A stretch of DNA of 64,000 nt from Fidelibacterota bacterium (GCA_016845065.1 JAERTG010000082.1:62001-126000), one strand, 5' to 3'. Shown: positions 43,124 to 51,815, counted from the stretch's first letter. Notes: a model not told the origin generated them from the sequence alone. Numbers and translations: made by a program.

Positions 43124-44278
43124 CTATACACCAGTGGCAGCCATATGCGCTTTTACTTGATCCAGTGAGTCTCCACCGAATTTTTCAAGAATAGCATCAG
43201 TGAGAACCAAAGCCATCATGGCTTCGCCGATTACGGAAGCCGCTGGAACGGCACAGGCATCTGTTCGTTCCTTGTGAGCTATACCCGGCTCGCGGGTTTG
43301 GATATCTACAGAGTGCAAAGGTTTCGCAAGAGTGGGAATGGGTTTCATAGTGACTTGGACCTGAATTATTTCACCGTTGGACATACCACCTTCGATGCCT
43401 CCAGCATGATTAGTAGCTCTTCGAATTGTGTCATCCTTTTTAATAATTTCATCATGGACTTGAGAGCCAGTCACTATACCAACGTCCAGACCATCCCCAA
43501 TACTAACAGATTTCATGGCATTAATAGACATCATAGCTGCAGCGAGGCGGGCATCCAGCTTACGATCCCAATGTGCATAGGATCCCAGACCAGGCGGGAG
43601 TCCAGACGCCAGAACTTCAAAAACACCCCCTACTGAATCACCGACTTTCCGCGTTTCATCAATATGTTTGATCATAGCCTCACCAGCCGTTTGATCCAAA
43701 CATCTCACATCCGAAGCATCTGCATCAGGGTTAATGTTTATAGTTAGCCCTTTTGAATCAACAGTGGCTTTAACCGGACCAATCTGAGTCACGTGACTAT
43801 ATACTTGAATACCCAACTCAGACAAAAAGGCACGGCAAACTGCACCAAGGCCAACTCGCATGGCAGTTTCACGTGCAGAAGACCTTTCCAGAACATTACG
43901 GATATCATTAAAACCAAATTTTTGAATCCCAGCTAGATCGGCGTGCCCTGGGCGAGGCAGAGTAACCTCAGGAACTGGATGAGATGGAACTTCGTGTGAC
44001 ATCTTATCCAGTTTCCAGTTTTCCCAATCCTTATTCTGGATCCAGAGAGCTATGGGAGATCCAAGCGTGTATCCATGACGTAAACCGCTGGTGATTTCAG
44101 CATGATCTTTTTCAATGGTCATACGCCCACCTCGACCATGACCCTTTTGCCTACGCGCTAGATCTCTGGCAATAAACTTTTCCGAAAGCGGTACTCCAGC
44201 AGGAAAGCCTTCAAGAATCCCTGACAGACCTTTGCCGTGCGATTCCCCTGCAGTTAAAAATTTTAGATGTTGCAGCAT
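43124..44278 (-). CDS. aroC: Chorismate synthase
   Basis: Last step of the shikimate pathway: anti-1,4 elimination of phosphate from EPSP using reduced FMN. The start has LTAGESHGKGLSGILEGFPAG, then RQKGHGRGGRMTIE. ERSSARETAMRVGLGAVCR and the late TNHAGGIEGGMSNGE are also signatures. The length of 384 aa fits the longer bacterial type. Confidence 0.96.
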   Translation of the reverse strand: MLQHLKFLTAGESHGKGLSGILEGFPAGVPLSEKFIARDLARRQKGHGRGGRMTIEKDHAEITSGLRHGYTLGSPIALWIQNKDWENWKLDKMSHEVPSHPVPEVTLPRPGHADLAGIQKFGFNDIRNVLERSSARETAMRVGLGAVCRAFLSELGIQVYSHVTQIGPVKATVDSKGLTININPDADASDVRCLDQTAGEAMIKHIDETRKVGDSVGGVFEVLASGLPPGLGSYAHWDRKLDARLAAAMMSINAMKSVSIGDGLDVGIVTGSQVHDEIIKKDDTIRRATNHAGGIEGGMSNGEIIQVQVTMKPIPTLAKPLHSVDIQTREPGIAHKERTDACAVPAASVIGEAMMALVLTDAILEKFGGDSLDQVKAHMAATGV

Positions 44279-44342
44279 ATTATTTCAATTCAATTCGTTA
44301 ATTTAGGAAGTATTTCAACTTGACTTCGCGCTCGAGGTCTAC

Positions 44343-45209
44343 CTACTCGAACTTGCGTTTAAAACCGGTAATTTTATTATGAACTGCCTCACGCATTTCA
44401 TTCATCTTGATCCGCTTCCAATCCTGGGGTCCGAACCATACATCAACTGAAGCCATAGCCTGATAGAGATACATGTCCAAACCGGAAACTGTTTGACAAT
44501 CGGAGAAAATTGCCTCAGATAACAGTCGCGTATTCAAAGGGTTAAATATGGTGTCAACTACGACATCAATTGATTCCAGGATATCTCCATCCAGGGGACT
44601 TTGATTCTGTTTAGGTTTCATGCCAATGGGAGTACAATTGACCAGACAATATGCATCCTCAATAGGTGCAACAGCACTCTCATCCCAGGAACAACCTTCC
44701 AGTTTCATACCTTCAGCAGAACTGCCCATGTCCTTAATGAGAACTTTTGCCCTATCCGGATCTCTGGCAACTACTGTGGTTTTGGCAGTTCCAATCCGGG
44801 CTAGCCCAAAGGTGATAGCACGTGCTGCACCACCGCTACCCAGAACGACTACCTTTTTTCCAGCGAGATCAACTCCTGCAGCTTCCAGTGATTTCACAAA
44901 GCCATACCAGTCCGTATTATATCCTGTGAGTTTCCCATCCTGGCGTCTGACACAATTTACTGCACCTATGGGTGCAGTGCGATCGTTCACACTGTCCAAA
45001 AAAGGAATAATATCTTCCTTATGGGGAATGGTTACGTTAAATCCGGCCAGTTTTTTTGCAGAGGGAAGATTTACCCAGCGCTCTAGATCTCCCTGGACAA
45101 CCTTGATCTTTTTGTATTCAGCTTCCAAGCCCAGTTGCTCATATATCCAACCATGCATAAAATCGCTAACACTCTGTCTGAGCGGATCACCAATAACGGC
45201 TAGTTTCAC
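44343..45209 (-). CDS. aroE: Shikimate dehydrogenase
   Basis: NADPH-dependent reduction of 3-dehydroshikimate. A 288-aa protein with substrate motif GDPLRQSVSDFMHG, catalytic Lys in FNVTIPHKE, Asp in YNTDWYGFV and the nucleotide motif VVLGSGGAARAITF. NCTPIGMKP closes the site. In-operon spacing to aroC is 64 bp and to aroA 44 bp. Confidence 0.95.
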   Translation of the reverse strand: MKLAVIGDPLRQSVSDFMHGWIYEQLGLEAEYKKIKVVQGDLERWVNLPSAKKLAGFNVTIPHKEDIIPFLDSVNDRTAPIGAVNCVRRQDGKLTGYNTDWYGFVKSLEAAGVDLAGKKVVVLGSGGAARAITFGLARIGTAKTTVVARDPDRAKVLIKDMGSSAEGMKLEGCSWDESAVAPIEDAYCLVNCTPIGMKPKQNQSPLDGDILESIDVVVDTIFNPLNTRLLSEAIFSDCQTVSGLDMYLYQAMASVDVWFGPQDWKRIKMNEMREAVHNKITGFKRKFE

Positions 45210-45253
45210 ATTACTCTCCTCATTCGTGTGTTAAAAACGCCGATTCAAAAACC

Positions 45254-46513
45254 TTAATTTATCAATATTCGTAGTTCATCAAAGAATCCAGGATATGATA
45301 TATCTACACAATCCGGGTCATCCAGGGTTGCCGGTAATTTGCTAATCAACCCAGCGATACCCAATGTCATTGCAATACGATGATCATGAAAGGTTTTGAC
45401 TTTTCCCCCTTTAAGTGGCGTGGGGCCTTCTACATGAAATCCATCAGGTCGCTCAAATATTTTTGCACCCCAGACACTCAGATTGGTAACAATAGCCGCA
45501 ATCCGATCTGATTCCTTGACGCGCAACTCCTCAGCACCTGTTACAACAGTTTCACCCTCAGCCTGTGTAGCCAAAAGTGCAATGAGCGGTAATTCATCAA
45601 TTAGGTTTGGAATTTGTTCAGGATAAATCTGGATTCCTCTTAGCTGAGATGTCCTGATTCGTATATCCGCAATTGCTTCACCACTGGCCTTCGTTTTGTT
45701 TGCTATCGTTACTTTTGCACCCATCTCCTTTACAGCTTTCAAGAAGGCTGTCCTTGTTGGATTTATCCCAACACCTCGCAGAATCAGATCGGAATCAGGA
45801 ACCAGCAGAGCAGCAGCGATGAAAAAGGCTGCCGCAGAAAAGTCACCTGGTACCATAAAATCTATGGGTTTCAGGGGTTTCGTCAGCTGATGTACAGTCA
45901 CCTCTCGTCCTTTTACCTGGATCCGTGCGCCCATGGCTTTAAGCATCTGCTCAGTGTGATCGCGACTAAAGGCTGGTGATTTTACCGTGGTATGCCCTTT
46001 GGCATGCAGACCGGCTAACAGGATTGCTGATTTTACCTGGGCGCTGGCATATGGCAGCTGGTAATCAAGAGCCCACAAGTCGCGACCGCTCAACATGAGT
46101 GGAAAATATTTTCTCTTATTGGCAGAAATGTTAGCACCCATTTGTTGGAGGGGTCTGAAAACTCTATCCATAGGTCGTTTGCTGAGAGATTGGTCGCCTG
46201 TGAATTGAACATGGATAGGATGTGCTGCTAAAAGACCCATCATCAAACGCGCAGTCGTCCCCGAATTACCGCAGTCAATTCCCAATTCAGGTTGTTTGAA
46301 AGGACGCAGTCCCCCGCCCTGGACATGGACAAAACCATGCTTTTCTTCAATGTGTATTCCACAGTTGATGAGGGCGCGCTGGGTTGTGGAAACATCAGCA
46401 CCGGGATTCAGATTTTCAAGGCGACTAAGGCCATCACTCAGTGCGGTGAACATAAGCGCGCGATGGCTTATTGATTTGTCACCAGGTAGCCTAATTTCTC
46501 CAAGCAAAGCCAT
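45254..46513 (-). CDS. aroA: 5-enolpyruvylshikimate-3-phosphate synthase
   Basis: Transfers enolpyruvyl from PEP to shikimate-3-phosphate. A 419-aa protein with the N-terminal LPGDKSISHRALMFTAL, then GNSGTTARLMMGLLAAHP (PEP-binding), SLSKRPMDRVFRPLQQMGA and the C-terminal TFHDHRIAMTLG with LRVKESDRIAA. It follows aroF by 20 bases. The residue after GNSGT is Thr rather than the common Ala. Confidence 0.96.
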   Translation of the reverse strand: MALLGEIRLPGDKSISHRALMFTALSDGLSRLENLNPGADVSTTQRALINCGIHIEEKHGFVHVQGGGLRPFKQPELGIDCGNSGTTARLMMGLLAAHPIHVQFTGDQSLSKRPMDRVFRPLQQMGANISANKRKYFPLMLSGRDLWALDYQLPYASAQVKSAILLAGLHAKGHTTVKSPAFSRDHTEQMLKAMGARIQVKGREVTVHQLTKPLKPIDFMVPGDFSAAAFFIAAALLVPDSDLILRGVGINPTRTAFLKAVKEMGAKVTIANKTKASGEAIADIRIRTSQLRGIQIYPEQIPNLIDELPLIALLATQAEGETVVTGAEELRVKESDRIAAIVTNLSVWGAKIFERPDGFHVEGPTPLKGGKVKTFHDHRIAMTLGIAGLISKLPATLDDPDCVDISYPGFFDELRILIN

Positions 46514-46533
46514 GGGTGACTCCTTCTAAGGGA

Positions 46534-47550
46534 TCAGTCCAGTTTTCTACCAACAGCTTCAGCAACCAGACGTATTCGATCTACAAGCTCCTTAAAATCT
46601 GCTGGTACTAATTGTTGAGGTCCATCACTGAGAGCAACTTCAGGATTAGGATGAACTTCAACCATGACACCCTGGGCTCCAGCTGCTACTCCAGCCAGAG
46701 ACAATGGTAACACTTTAGATCGTTTTCCAGCGGCATGACTGGGATCAACAACTACGGGAAGATGAGTCAGACGCTGGAAGGCTGGAATCGCACTTACATC
46801 AAGTGTATTTCTGGTGTGATCCACATAGGTACGTATACCCCTCTCACATAGAACCAGCTTTTCATTCCCTTCGTTCAATATGTATTCAGCAGCTAAAATT
46901 GTTTCTTTCACTGTCGCTGACATTCCACGCTTTAAAAAGATGGGCATTCCTGTTCGAGCTGCTTCCTTGATAAGTGTGAAGTTCTGCATATTCCGGGTAC
47001 CTATCTGGAGCATGTCTGTGTGCTGGGCCGTGACCTCCAATACTTCTGTATCGGTTACTTCAGTCACCGTAGGCAATCCAACTTCCTGCCCAACCTGCTT
47101 CAAAATTTTTAGCCCCTCAACACCCATACCCTGGAAAGAATAGGGAGATGTTCGTGGCTTGAAGGCCCCACCTCGGAGGAAATGGCCTCCAGCCGCCTTA
47201 ACAGAATCTCCTACTATTTTAGTTTGCTCATATGATTCGATTGAGCAGGGACCGGCGATAATAGATACGTTAGAACCACCAATTTTCGTTCCACCCACAC
47301 TCACGATGGTATCCTGGGGTTGCCATTCTCGTGATGCCAACTTGTAAGGCGTACTAATCTCAATAACGTTTGAAACTTCTGGTAAAGACTGTAGGTGCTG
47401 TTTCCCGCGGAGGGGTTTGGTTCCCATCACCCCAACAATTGTACGGGTTTCACCTGGAGCAGGTTTGGGTGTGTAGCCCAATTTGGTGATTTCCTGTTGA
47501 ACTCTATCGATAGCTTCAGAAGAAGCGTTTACATTCATTATAACAATCAT
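46534..47550 (-). CDS. aroF: 3-deoxy-7-phosphoheptulonate synthase with N-terminal regulatory-like domain
   Basis: First committed step: condenses PEP and erythrose-4-phosphate. A 338-aa type I-beta enzyme. Residues 1-70 form a ferredoxin/ACT-like domain (MIVIMNVNASSEAIDRVQQE), known from Thermotoga-type DAHP synthases for feedback by Tyr and Phe. The barrel has IIAGPCSIESYEQT, LRGGAFKPRTSPYSFQG, LKRGMSATV and VVDPSHAAGKRS. No chorismate mutase is fused. It lies between tyrA-pheA and aroA. Confidence 0.94.
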   Translation of the reverse strand: MIVIMNVNASSEAIDRVQQEITKLGYTPKPAPGETRTIVGVMGTKPLRGKQHLQSLPEVSNVIEISTPYKLASREWQPQDTIVSVGGTKIGGSNVSIIAGPCSIESYEQTKIVGDSVKAAGGHFLRGGAFKPRTSPYSFQGMGVEGLKILKQVGQEVGLPTVTEVTDTEVLEVTAQHTDMLQIGTRNMQNFTLIKEAARTGMPIFLKRGMSATVKETILAAEYILNEGNEKLVLCERGIRTYVDHTRNTLDVSAIPAFQRLTHLPVVVDPSHAAGKRSKVLPLSLAGVAAGAQGVMVEVHPNPEVALSDGPQQLVPADFKELVDRIRLVAEAVGRKLD

Positions 47551-47608
47551 CGTGTACTATCCTTAAGTGATGGCCTATAAGGTTTTATATCTGTGAAGTA
47601 ATTGCAAC

Positions 47609-48928
47609 TTAAATCGATGTTCCTGTTCGCTCCACAACCAGGAACAATGTCTTATTATCCTTCAGGTCTTGAATACCGAATTGGTTTACAATCAACTCAT
47701 ACAGCTCTGCTGCTTGTGCTGGTGCAATGACAGCAGTCGTATCTGAAAATTCTCCCTGATGCAACTTCCTGGCAGCCTCGGCAGTGTCTTCTGATTCCAA
47801 ATGAGGAATGTCAGGAAAATTCTCCCTTAAATACCGTGAGCATTGTTTCAGAGCCTGGGGGTGAGATCGAACTTCAGTTATTTCCCCGTGATCAACTCCA
47901 GCCTTGGTAATGAGGCATTGATTTACCTGGATATGAAACATGGATCTTACTTTACAGCGGGCCTTTGCCAGTGCGTGAATACTCTCATGTACTACACCTC
48001 CCCTGGCATTTTCCATGGCAATTATTCCACGATCAATATCATAGGTGTAGAGACTTTCCATGACATTTCGACTGGTTAGACAAGGCTTGGTATCGATGTC
48101 TCCTAAATTTTCCTTCTGCACGTAATTGAGCGCTGCTTCCTCAGAAAAGCTCCCTGGGATCCCCTGGTATCCAATGACATCAGGAGGAGAATCCGGACGA
48201 TATACACGGGCTTTCACGGCATGAACTGATCGTGAGAAATCAGTGAGCATTTCTGGTGTATATGGATTGTAATACTGCAAATCGTGGAAAAGCTCTTCTG
48301 TATCCTGACAGGTTTGTTCAACGACATGATGAACTTGTCTAAATCCATGTGTGTCCACTGCAGTGGGTTGAATATCCATACCCTTCATAACCCGTCCTAC
48401 AAAGTGAGTTATTCCTTGAGAGCGGGCGGCTAGCTTATCATGTTCCTCCACTTCAAGGTCTATGAGTCTACAACCCCAGGATTCAAAAGTAGTGCGCCAA
48501 TTGGTTTCAATCGTCGCGTCGATGCGTGTTGGACAGAACACCATTCTCAGATCACGATCTCGCTTATATGAATCTGGTCCAAACATGGGGTGGGTATTTA
48601 ATATTTGCACTTCTTGAGGTAGAGCGGCTATCATCCAGTCCCGAATACGGGTTTTTACAGATGCCACATCAATCAAAAGCTGTTTCGGTCGACTCAGTTG
48701 AGATATTTCCTGTAATAAACGCTTCATCTGGCTGATTGGAACAGCGAGAAAAACGGTTTCCTGCCTCATGACCGTCTCAAGATCTGCCCACTCATAGCCT
48801 GAGGCTTCAGCCAGCATAGATAGATCACGCTTATCCGTGACCATTGGCTGAAATTCGTTGCTCAAAAGATCAGCAAGCAAAGCACCAAAGCGTCCGTAGC
48901 CAACTATTCCTATCTTATTCTGACCCAT
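47609..48928 (-). CDS. Prephenate dehydrogenase-prephenate dehydratase fusion
   Basis: Two catalytic domains in one chain of about 439 aa. The N-terminal TyrA part (1-265) has KIGIVGYGRFGALLADLL and the catalytic His in LNTHPMFGPD. The C-terminal PheA part (about 270-439) has GYQGIPGSFSEEAAL, MENARGGVVHE, SHPQALKQC, DTAEAARKL and KTLFLVV. In known dehydratases the last motif reads TRF; here Arg is Leu. There is no room for a C-terminal ACT domain, so feedback control may be missing or act through the attenuator. ATG 48928 is preferred because AAGGA lies 9 bases upstream; a TTG start at 48949 has none. First enzyme gene of the aromatic operon, after the leader. Confidence 0.88.
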   Translation of the reverse strand: MGQNKIGIVGYGRFGALLADLLSNEFQPMVTDKRDLSMLAEASGYEWADLETVMRQETVFLAVPISQMKRLLQEISQLSRPKQLLIDVASVKTRIRDWMIAALPQEVQILNTHPMFGPDSYKRDRDLRMVFCPTRIDATIETNWRTTFESWGCRLIDLEVEEHDKLAARSQGITHFVGRVMKGMDIQPTAVDTHGFRQVHHVVEQTCQDTEELFHDLQYYNPYTPEMLTDFSRSVHAVKARVYRPDSPPDVIGYQGIPGSFSEEAALNYVQKENLGDIDTKPCLTSRNVMESLYTYDIDRGIIAMENARGGVVHESIHALAKARCKVRSMFHIQVNQCLITKAGVDHGEITEVRSHPQALKQCSRYLRENFPDIPHLESEDTAEAARKLHQGEFSDTTAVIAPAQAAELYELIVNQFGIQDLKDNKTLFLVVERTGTSI

Positions 48929-48995
48929 TGTGTTAAATCCTTCACTCAATTTTCACTCTTCGCCGTTCTCTCATCTTTTTTCTTCACTTGGAAGC

Positions 48996-49025
48996 AAAAA
49001 AAAACCCCCGTCAATTGACGAGGGT
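48996..49025 (-). terminator. Attenuator terminator of the aromatic operon
   Basis: On the minus strand ACCCUCGUC pairs with GACGGGGGU around the loop AAUU (nine pairs, one of them G-U), followed by nine consecutive U. It is a textbook intrinsic terminator located between the leader peptide (49056-49100) and the first gene (start 48928). It would stop transcription before tyrA-pheA unless the competing antiterminator forms. Confidence 0.9.
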
Positions 49026-49062
49026 GAAAGTTTATAAACGTACAAATTTAAACCATCACCCC
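49021..49062 (-). promoter_or_regulatory. Antiterminator hairpin competing with the terminator
   Basis: On the minus strand GGGGUGA (49062-49056) pairs with UCACCCU (49027-49021), and the inner GUUUA (49053-49049) with UAAAC (49034-49030), with a U-U mismatch and a G-U pair between. About 13 pairs result. The 3' arm shares 49021-49025 with the terminator 5' arm, so only one hairpin can form. The 5' arm overlaps the last sense codon and stop codon of the leader peptide, so a ribosome finishing the leader would mask it. Confidence 0.75.
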
Positions 49063-49100
49063 GATCGTTTAAAAAAGTAATATGATGCATTCCAATTCAT
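49056..49100 (-). CDS. Tyr/Phe leader peptide (14 aa)
   Basis: ATG at 49100 to TGA at 49058-49056 encodes MNWNASYYFFKRSG. The tandem Tyr-Tyr-Phe-Phe codons (49082-49071) are the expected sensors for an operon that makes Tyr and Phe. Transcription-attenuation leader peptides of this kind are known from proteobacterial phe and trp operons. The codon run ends 9 bases before the antiterminator 5' arm. No ribosome-binding site is present, and the -10 box lies only 9 bases upstream, so the message may be leaderless. A longer in-frame reading back to 49271 has no family similarity and crosses the promoter. Confidence 0.82.
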   Translation of the reverse strand: MNWNASYYFFKRSG

Positions 49101-49109
49101 TTCGAAGTG

Positions 49110-49137
49110 AATATAGACCTGAGTCGTGCACATGCAA
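49110..49137 (-). promoter_or_regulatory. Promoter of the attenuated aromatic operon
   Basis: On the minus strand TTGCAT (49137-49132), a 16-base spacer, then TATATT (49115-49110). The -10 box is a good match, the -35 partial. Transcription would start close to the leader ATG at 49100. Confidence 0.5.
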
Positions 49138-49253
49138 AGATTTTGAGATTTTATTTCATATCGTCGAATGAAACACATCCCCCAGTGTGTCGGAGGAATC
49201 GAGTATTGGTCTCTTTCCCTGCACCCGCTATATTTCATGGATAAGAGTCCACC

Positions 49254-50060
49254 ATGAGTAATATCAAGCAAATACGTCCCTCTGCAGTGTCTGGCATGTT
49301 TTATCCGAATGAAGCAGATGTCTTAAAAAATCACATATCAGACTTCCTTCAGGAAAAGCGAAGTGAAATGACTGAGGTTCCTAAGGTCATTATAGTTCCA
49401 CATGCAGGAACTGTCTATTCAGGTTCAATTGCTGCTGCTGCATATCGCACTCTACTCCAATATCGACATATCATACGCAAAGTAGTACTTCTGGGACCAG
49501 CCCACCGTGTATACCTCAATGGATTAGCACTTCCCACAGTGGACCAATTTCAGACTCCCCTGGGTGGGATCAATCTGGACACAAAGACAATCAAAAAACT
49601 CGTAGAGGAGTTACCTCAGATTTCATTTTCAGATCAAGCCCATGCAGAGGAGCATTCTCTTGAAGTCCAGTTACCTTTTTTGCAGGAGGTTTTAGCCAGC
49701 TTCAGATTGATTCCATTTGTTGTTGGTGATGCAACTCAAAATGAGGTAGCTGATGTTATCCAACGTCTCTGGGGTGGCGATGAATGTCTTATCGTCATCT
49801 CCACTGATTTAAGTCATTTTCACAGCTATGACAAAGCTATCCAGCTGGATGCTCTAGCTGCAGGTCACATCGAATCATTTCAGGGGGAGAAGTTGGGAGG
49901 TGACTCGGCTTGTGGTCGCATTCCATTGCGGGGACTACTCCAGGCAGCTAAGCAAAGAAGATTGTCCATCAAACGTTTTGACCTTCGAAACTCGGGTGAT
50001 ACATCTGGTCGTAAAGACCAGGTTGTTGGATATGGTGCTTGGGGCTTGTTTGAAACATAA
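49254..50060 (+). CDS. amrB: AmmeMemoRadiSam system protein B (Memo family)
   Basis: A 268-aa Memo-like protein related to class III extradiol dioxygenases. RPSAVSGMFYPNEADVL at the start, VIIVPHAGTVYSGSIAA, VVLLGPAHRVYLNGLALP, AHAEEHSLEVQLPFLQ, ISTDLSHFHSYDKA and the late DSACGRIPLRGLL match the family. His and Asp residues in these blocks are putative metal ligands. The three linked genes are a recurring but functionally unresolved set. Divergent from the aromatic operon. Confidence 0.9.
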   Translation: MSNIKQIRPSAVSGMFYPNEADVLKNHISDFLQEKRSEMTEVPKVIIVPHAGTVYSGSIAAAAYRTLLQYRHIIRKVVLLGPAHRVYLNGLALPTVDQFQTPLGGINLDTKTIKKLVEELPQISFSDQAHAEEHSLEVQLPFLQEVLASFRLIPFVVGDATQNEVADVIQRLWGGDECLIVISTDLSHFHSYDKAIQLDALAAGHIESFQGEKLGGDSACGRIPLRGLLQAAKQRRLSIKRFDLRNSGDTSGRKDQVVGYGAWGLFET

Positions 50061-50652
50061 TCACACATCCCTTACCCCTGAGTTCAGTCTCAATCGACAT
50101 GACCAATTATCGTTGCTATCTCTCGCGAGAGAATCCATCCAGCATGGTCTGGATCACGGTTCGCCACTCCGACCAAATCTCGAAACTTTTGATACCGGGC
50201 TCTCAGAGCAAGGAGCCGCGTTTGTAACCCTTGAAAAACAGGGGGAGTTACGAGGCTGCATTGGTTCAGTGGAAGCGTATCGATCCCTGGTAGAAGATGT
50301 AGCTGAGAATGCTTGGAATGCCGCTTTCACCGACCCCCGTTTTAATCCACTCACACGAGTTGAGTTTCCACATCTTCATGTTGAAATCTCTGTGCTGACT
50401 CAACCTGAAGAGATGCCTGTGAGTTCGGAGGAAGATTTGAAAAATCAGCTCATACCTGGTCGAGATGGTCTCATCCTCAGAGAAGGTCATCTTCGCGGAC
50501 TATTTCTGCCAGCTGTATGGGACAAGCTTCCAGATGTAGATTCATTTCTGTCTCATCTTAAGCAGAAAGCAGGGTTCCCTTCGGGCTATTGGTCAGATTC
50601 GATATCCTGTCAGAAATTCTACAGTTTTGAATTTGCTGATGAGGATGCTTAA
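50032..50652 (+). CDS. amrA: AmmeMemoRadiSam system protein A (AMMECR1 domain)
   Basis: An AMMECR1-domain protein of about 206 aa: AFVTLEKQGELRGCIGSVEA, ENAWNAAFTDPRFNPL, VEISVLTQPEEMP, GRDGLILREGHLRGLFLPAVW and GFPSGYW. LRGCIG is the invariant motif. The exact start is uncertain: ATG 50032 overlaps the Memo gene by 29 bases, and an in-frame GTG at 50035 and TTG at 50047 exist. The N-terminal 20 residues before the domain are not conserved. Confidence 0.88.
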   Translation: MVLGACLKHNHTSLTPEFSLNRHDQLSLLSLARESIQHGLDHGSPLRPNLETFDTGLSEQGAAFVTLEKQGELRGCIGSVEAYRSLVEDVAENAWNAAFTDPRFNPLTRVEFPHLHVEISVLTQPEEMPVSSEEDLKNQLIPGRDGLILREGHLRGLFLPAVWDKLPDVDSFLSHLKQKAGFPSGYWSDSISCQKFYSFEFADEDA

Positions 50653-50683
50653 CTACTTAGGCAACCAAGCCTATTGATCACAT

Positions 50684-51739
50684 ATGATTACTCCACATCC
50701 TCAATTTAGTGTCAAAAAACCCGATGGACGACTTCAGTGCACCCTGTGCCCCAGATTCTGCAATCTTGCTGATCAACAGAGAGGCTTATGCTTTGTTCGT
50801 AAACGTGAGGGTGATGCGATCGAGTTAACAACCTATGGTCGCTCTAGTGGGTTTGTAATTGACCCCATCGAGAAAAAACCTCTTAACCATTTTTACCCAG
50901 GGAGTTCAGTACTTTCATTTGGAACTGCGGGTTGTAATCTGAGCTGCAAATTTTGTCAAAACTGGGATATGAGTAAATCTCGAGAAATGGATATTCTCCA
51001 GTCTCCAGAGTCCATCGCCCAAGCAGCGGATACCCATGGGTGTCATAGCGTAGCCTTCACTTATAATGATCCTGTCATTTTCTACGAATATGCAGTAGAT
51101 ACCGCTATTGCCTGTCATGAACTAGATATCAAAACCATTGGCGTCACAGCAGGTTATATAAATGAAATTGCTCGTGAAGGATTTTTTCGACATCTGGATG
51201 CTGTCAATGTGGATCTGAAGGGTTTTAGCGAATCATTTTATCACAGGCTTTGTGCTGGTTCCCTACAGCCTGTCCTGGAAACGCTTGAATATCTTGTACA
51301 GGAAAGTTCTGTCTGGACAGAAATTACTACCTTGCTCATCCCTGGTGAAAATGATTCGGATCAAGAACTGGATGAAATGACTGGCTGGATTGCCCAACAC
51401 CTGAGTCCTGAAACTCCCCTGCATTTTTCAGCTTTTCACCCTGATTACAAATTAATGACGCATCCTGCTACAACTCATACCTCTCTGCTTAAGGCCAAAC
51501 GAATTGCTGTTACTAATGGTCTCAAATATATTTACCTGGGAAATGTACATGATCCTGAAAACGCATCTACCCGTTGCCCCGTTTGTACCAAGCAATTAAT
51601 TGGTCGTGTGGGCTACACCATTACGGAGTGGCACCTTGACGAAAGGGGCTTTTGTGATTCTTGCGGACACACCCTTCCAGGATCATTTGAAGCAAGCCCT
51701 GGTACCTGGGGCAATCAATATCGGAGAATCCTGGTATAG
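50684..51739 (+). CDS. amrS: AmmeMemoRadiSam system radical SAM enzyme
   Basis: A 351-aa radical SAM protein related to pyruvate-formate-lyase activases. The iron-sulfur motif is Cys84/Cys88/Cys91 in GCNLSCKFCQNW. An N-terminal cluster Cys19, Cys22, Cys26, Cys36 (CTLCPRFCN ... GLCF) is typical of this family. NVDLKGFSESFYHRLCAG and LHFSAFHPDYKL are further landmarks. The C-terminal tail has CPVC and FCDSCGH, a zinc-ribbon-like set. It follows the AMMECR1 gene by 31 bases. The target is unknown. Confidence 0.92.
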   Translation: MITPHPQFSVKKPDGRLQCTLCPRFCNLADQQRGLCFVRKREGDAIELTTYGRSSGFVIDPIEKKPLNHFYPGSSVLSFGTAGCNLSCKFCQNWDMSKSREMDILQSPESIAQAADTHGCHSVAFTYNDPVIFYEYAVDTAIACHELDIKTIGVTAGYINEIAREGFFRHLDAVNVDLKGFSESFYHRLCAGSLQPVLETLEYLVQESSVWTEITTLLIPGENDSDQELDEMTGWIAQHLSPETPLHFSAFHPDYKLMTHPATTHTSLLKAKRIAVTNGLKYIYLGNVHDPENASTRCPVCTKQLIGRVGYTITEWHLDERGFCDSCGHTLPGSFEASPGTWGNQYRRILV

Positions 51740-51768
51740 TCACTTCTAGTAAATGATTATTGAAACAA

Positions 51769-51798
51769 AAAAAGGGTTCCAACCGGAACCCTTTTTTT
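51769..51798. terminator. Bidirectional rho-independent terminator
   Basis: Stem AAAGGGTTCC / GGAACCCTTT with loop AACC, flanked by A-run and T-run. It closes the AmmeMemoRadiSam unit and the convergent gene at 51816-52361. Confidence 0.93.
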
Positions 51799-51815
51799 AT
51801 CTATGTAAATCTGCG

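Noticed and set aside
44620-45234. 204-aa reading frame on the plus strand
   Set aside because: Antisense shadow of aroE; no ribosome-binding site and no similarity.
49101-49271. 71-residue protein on the minus strand ending in the YYFF peptide
   Set aside because: It has no recognisable family, crosses the promoter and overlaps the start of the Memo gene. The 14-residue leader fits the hairpins.
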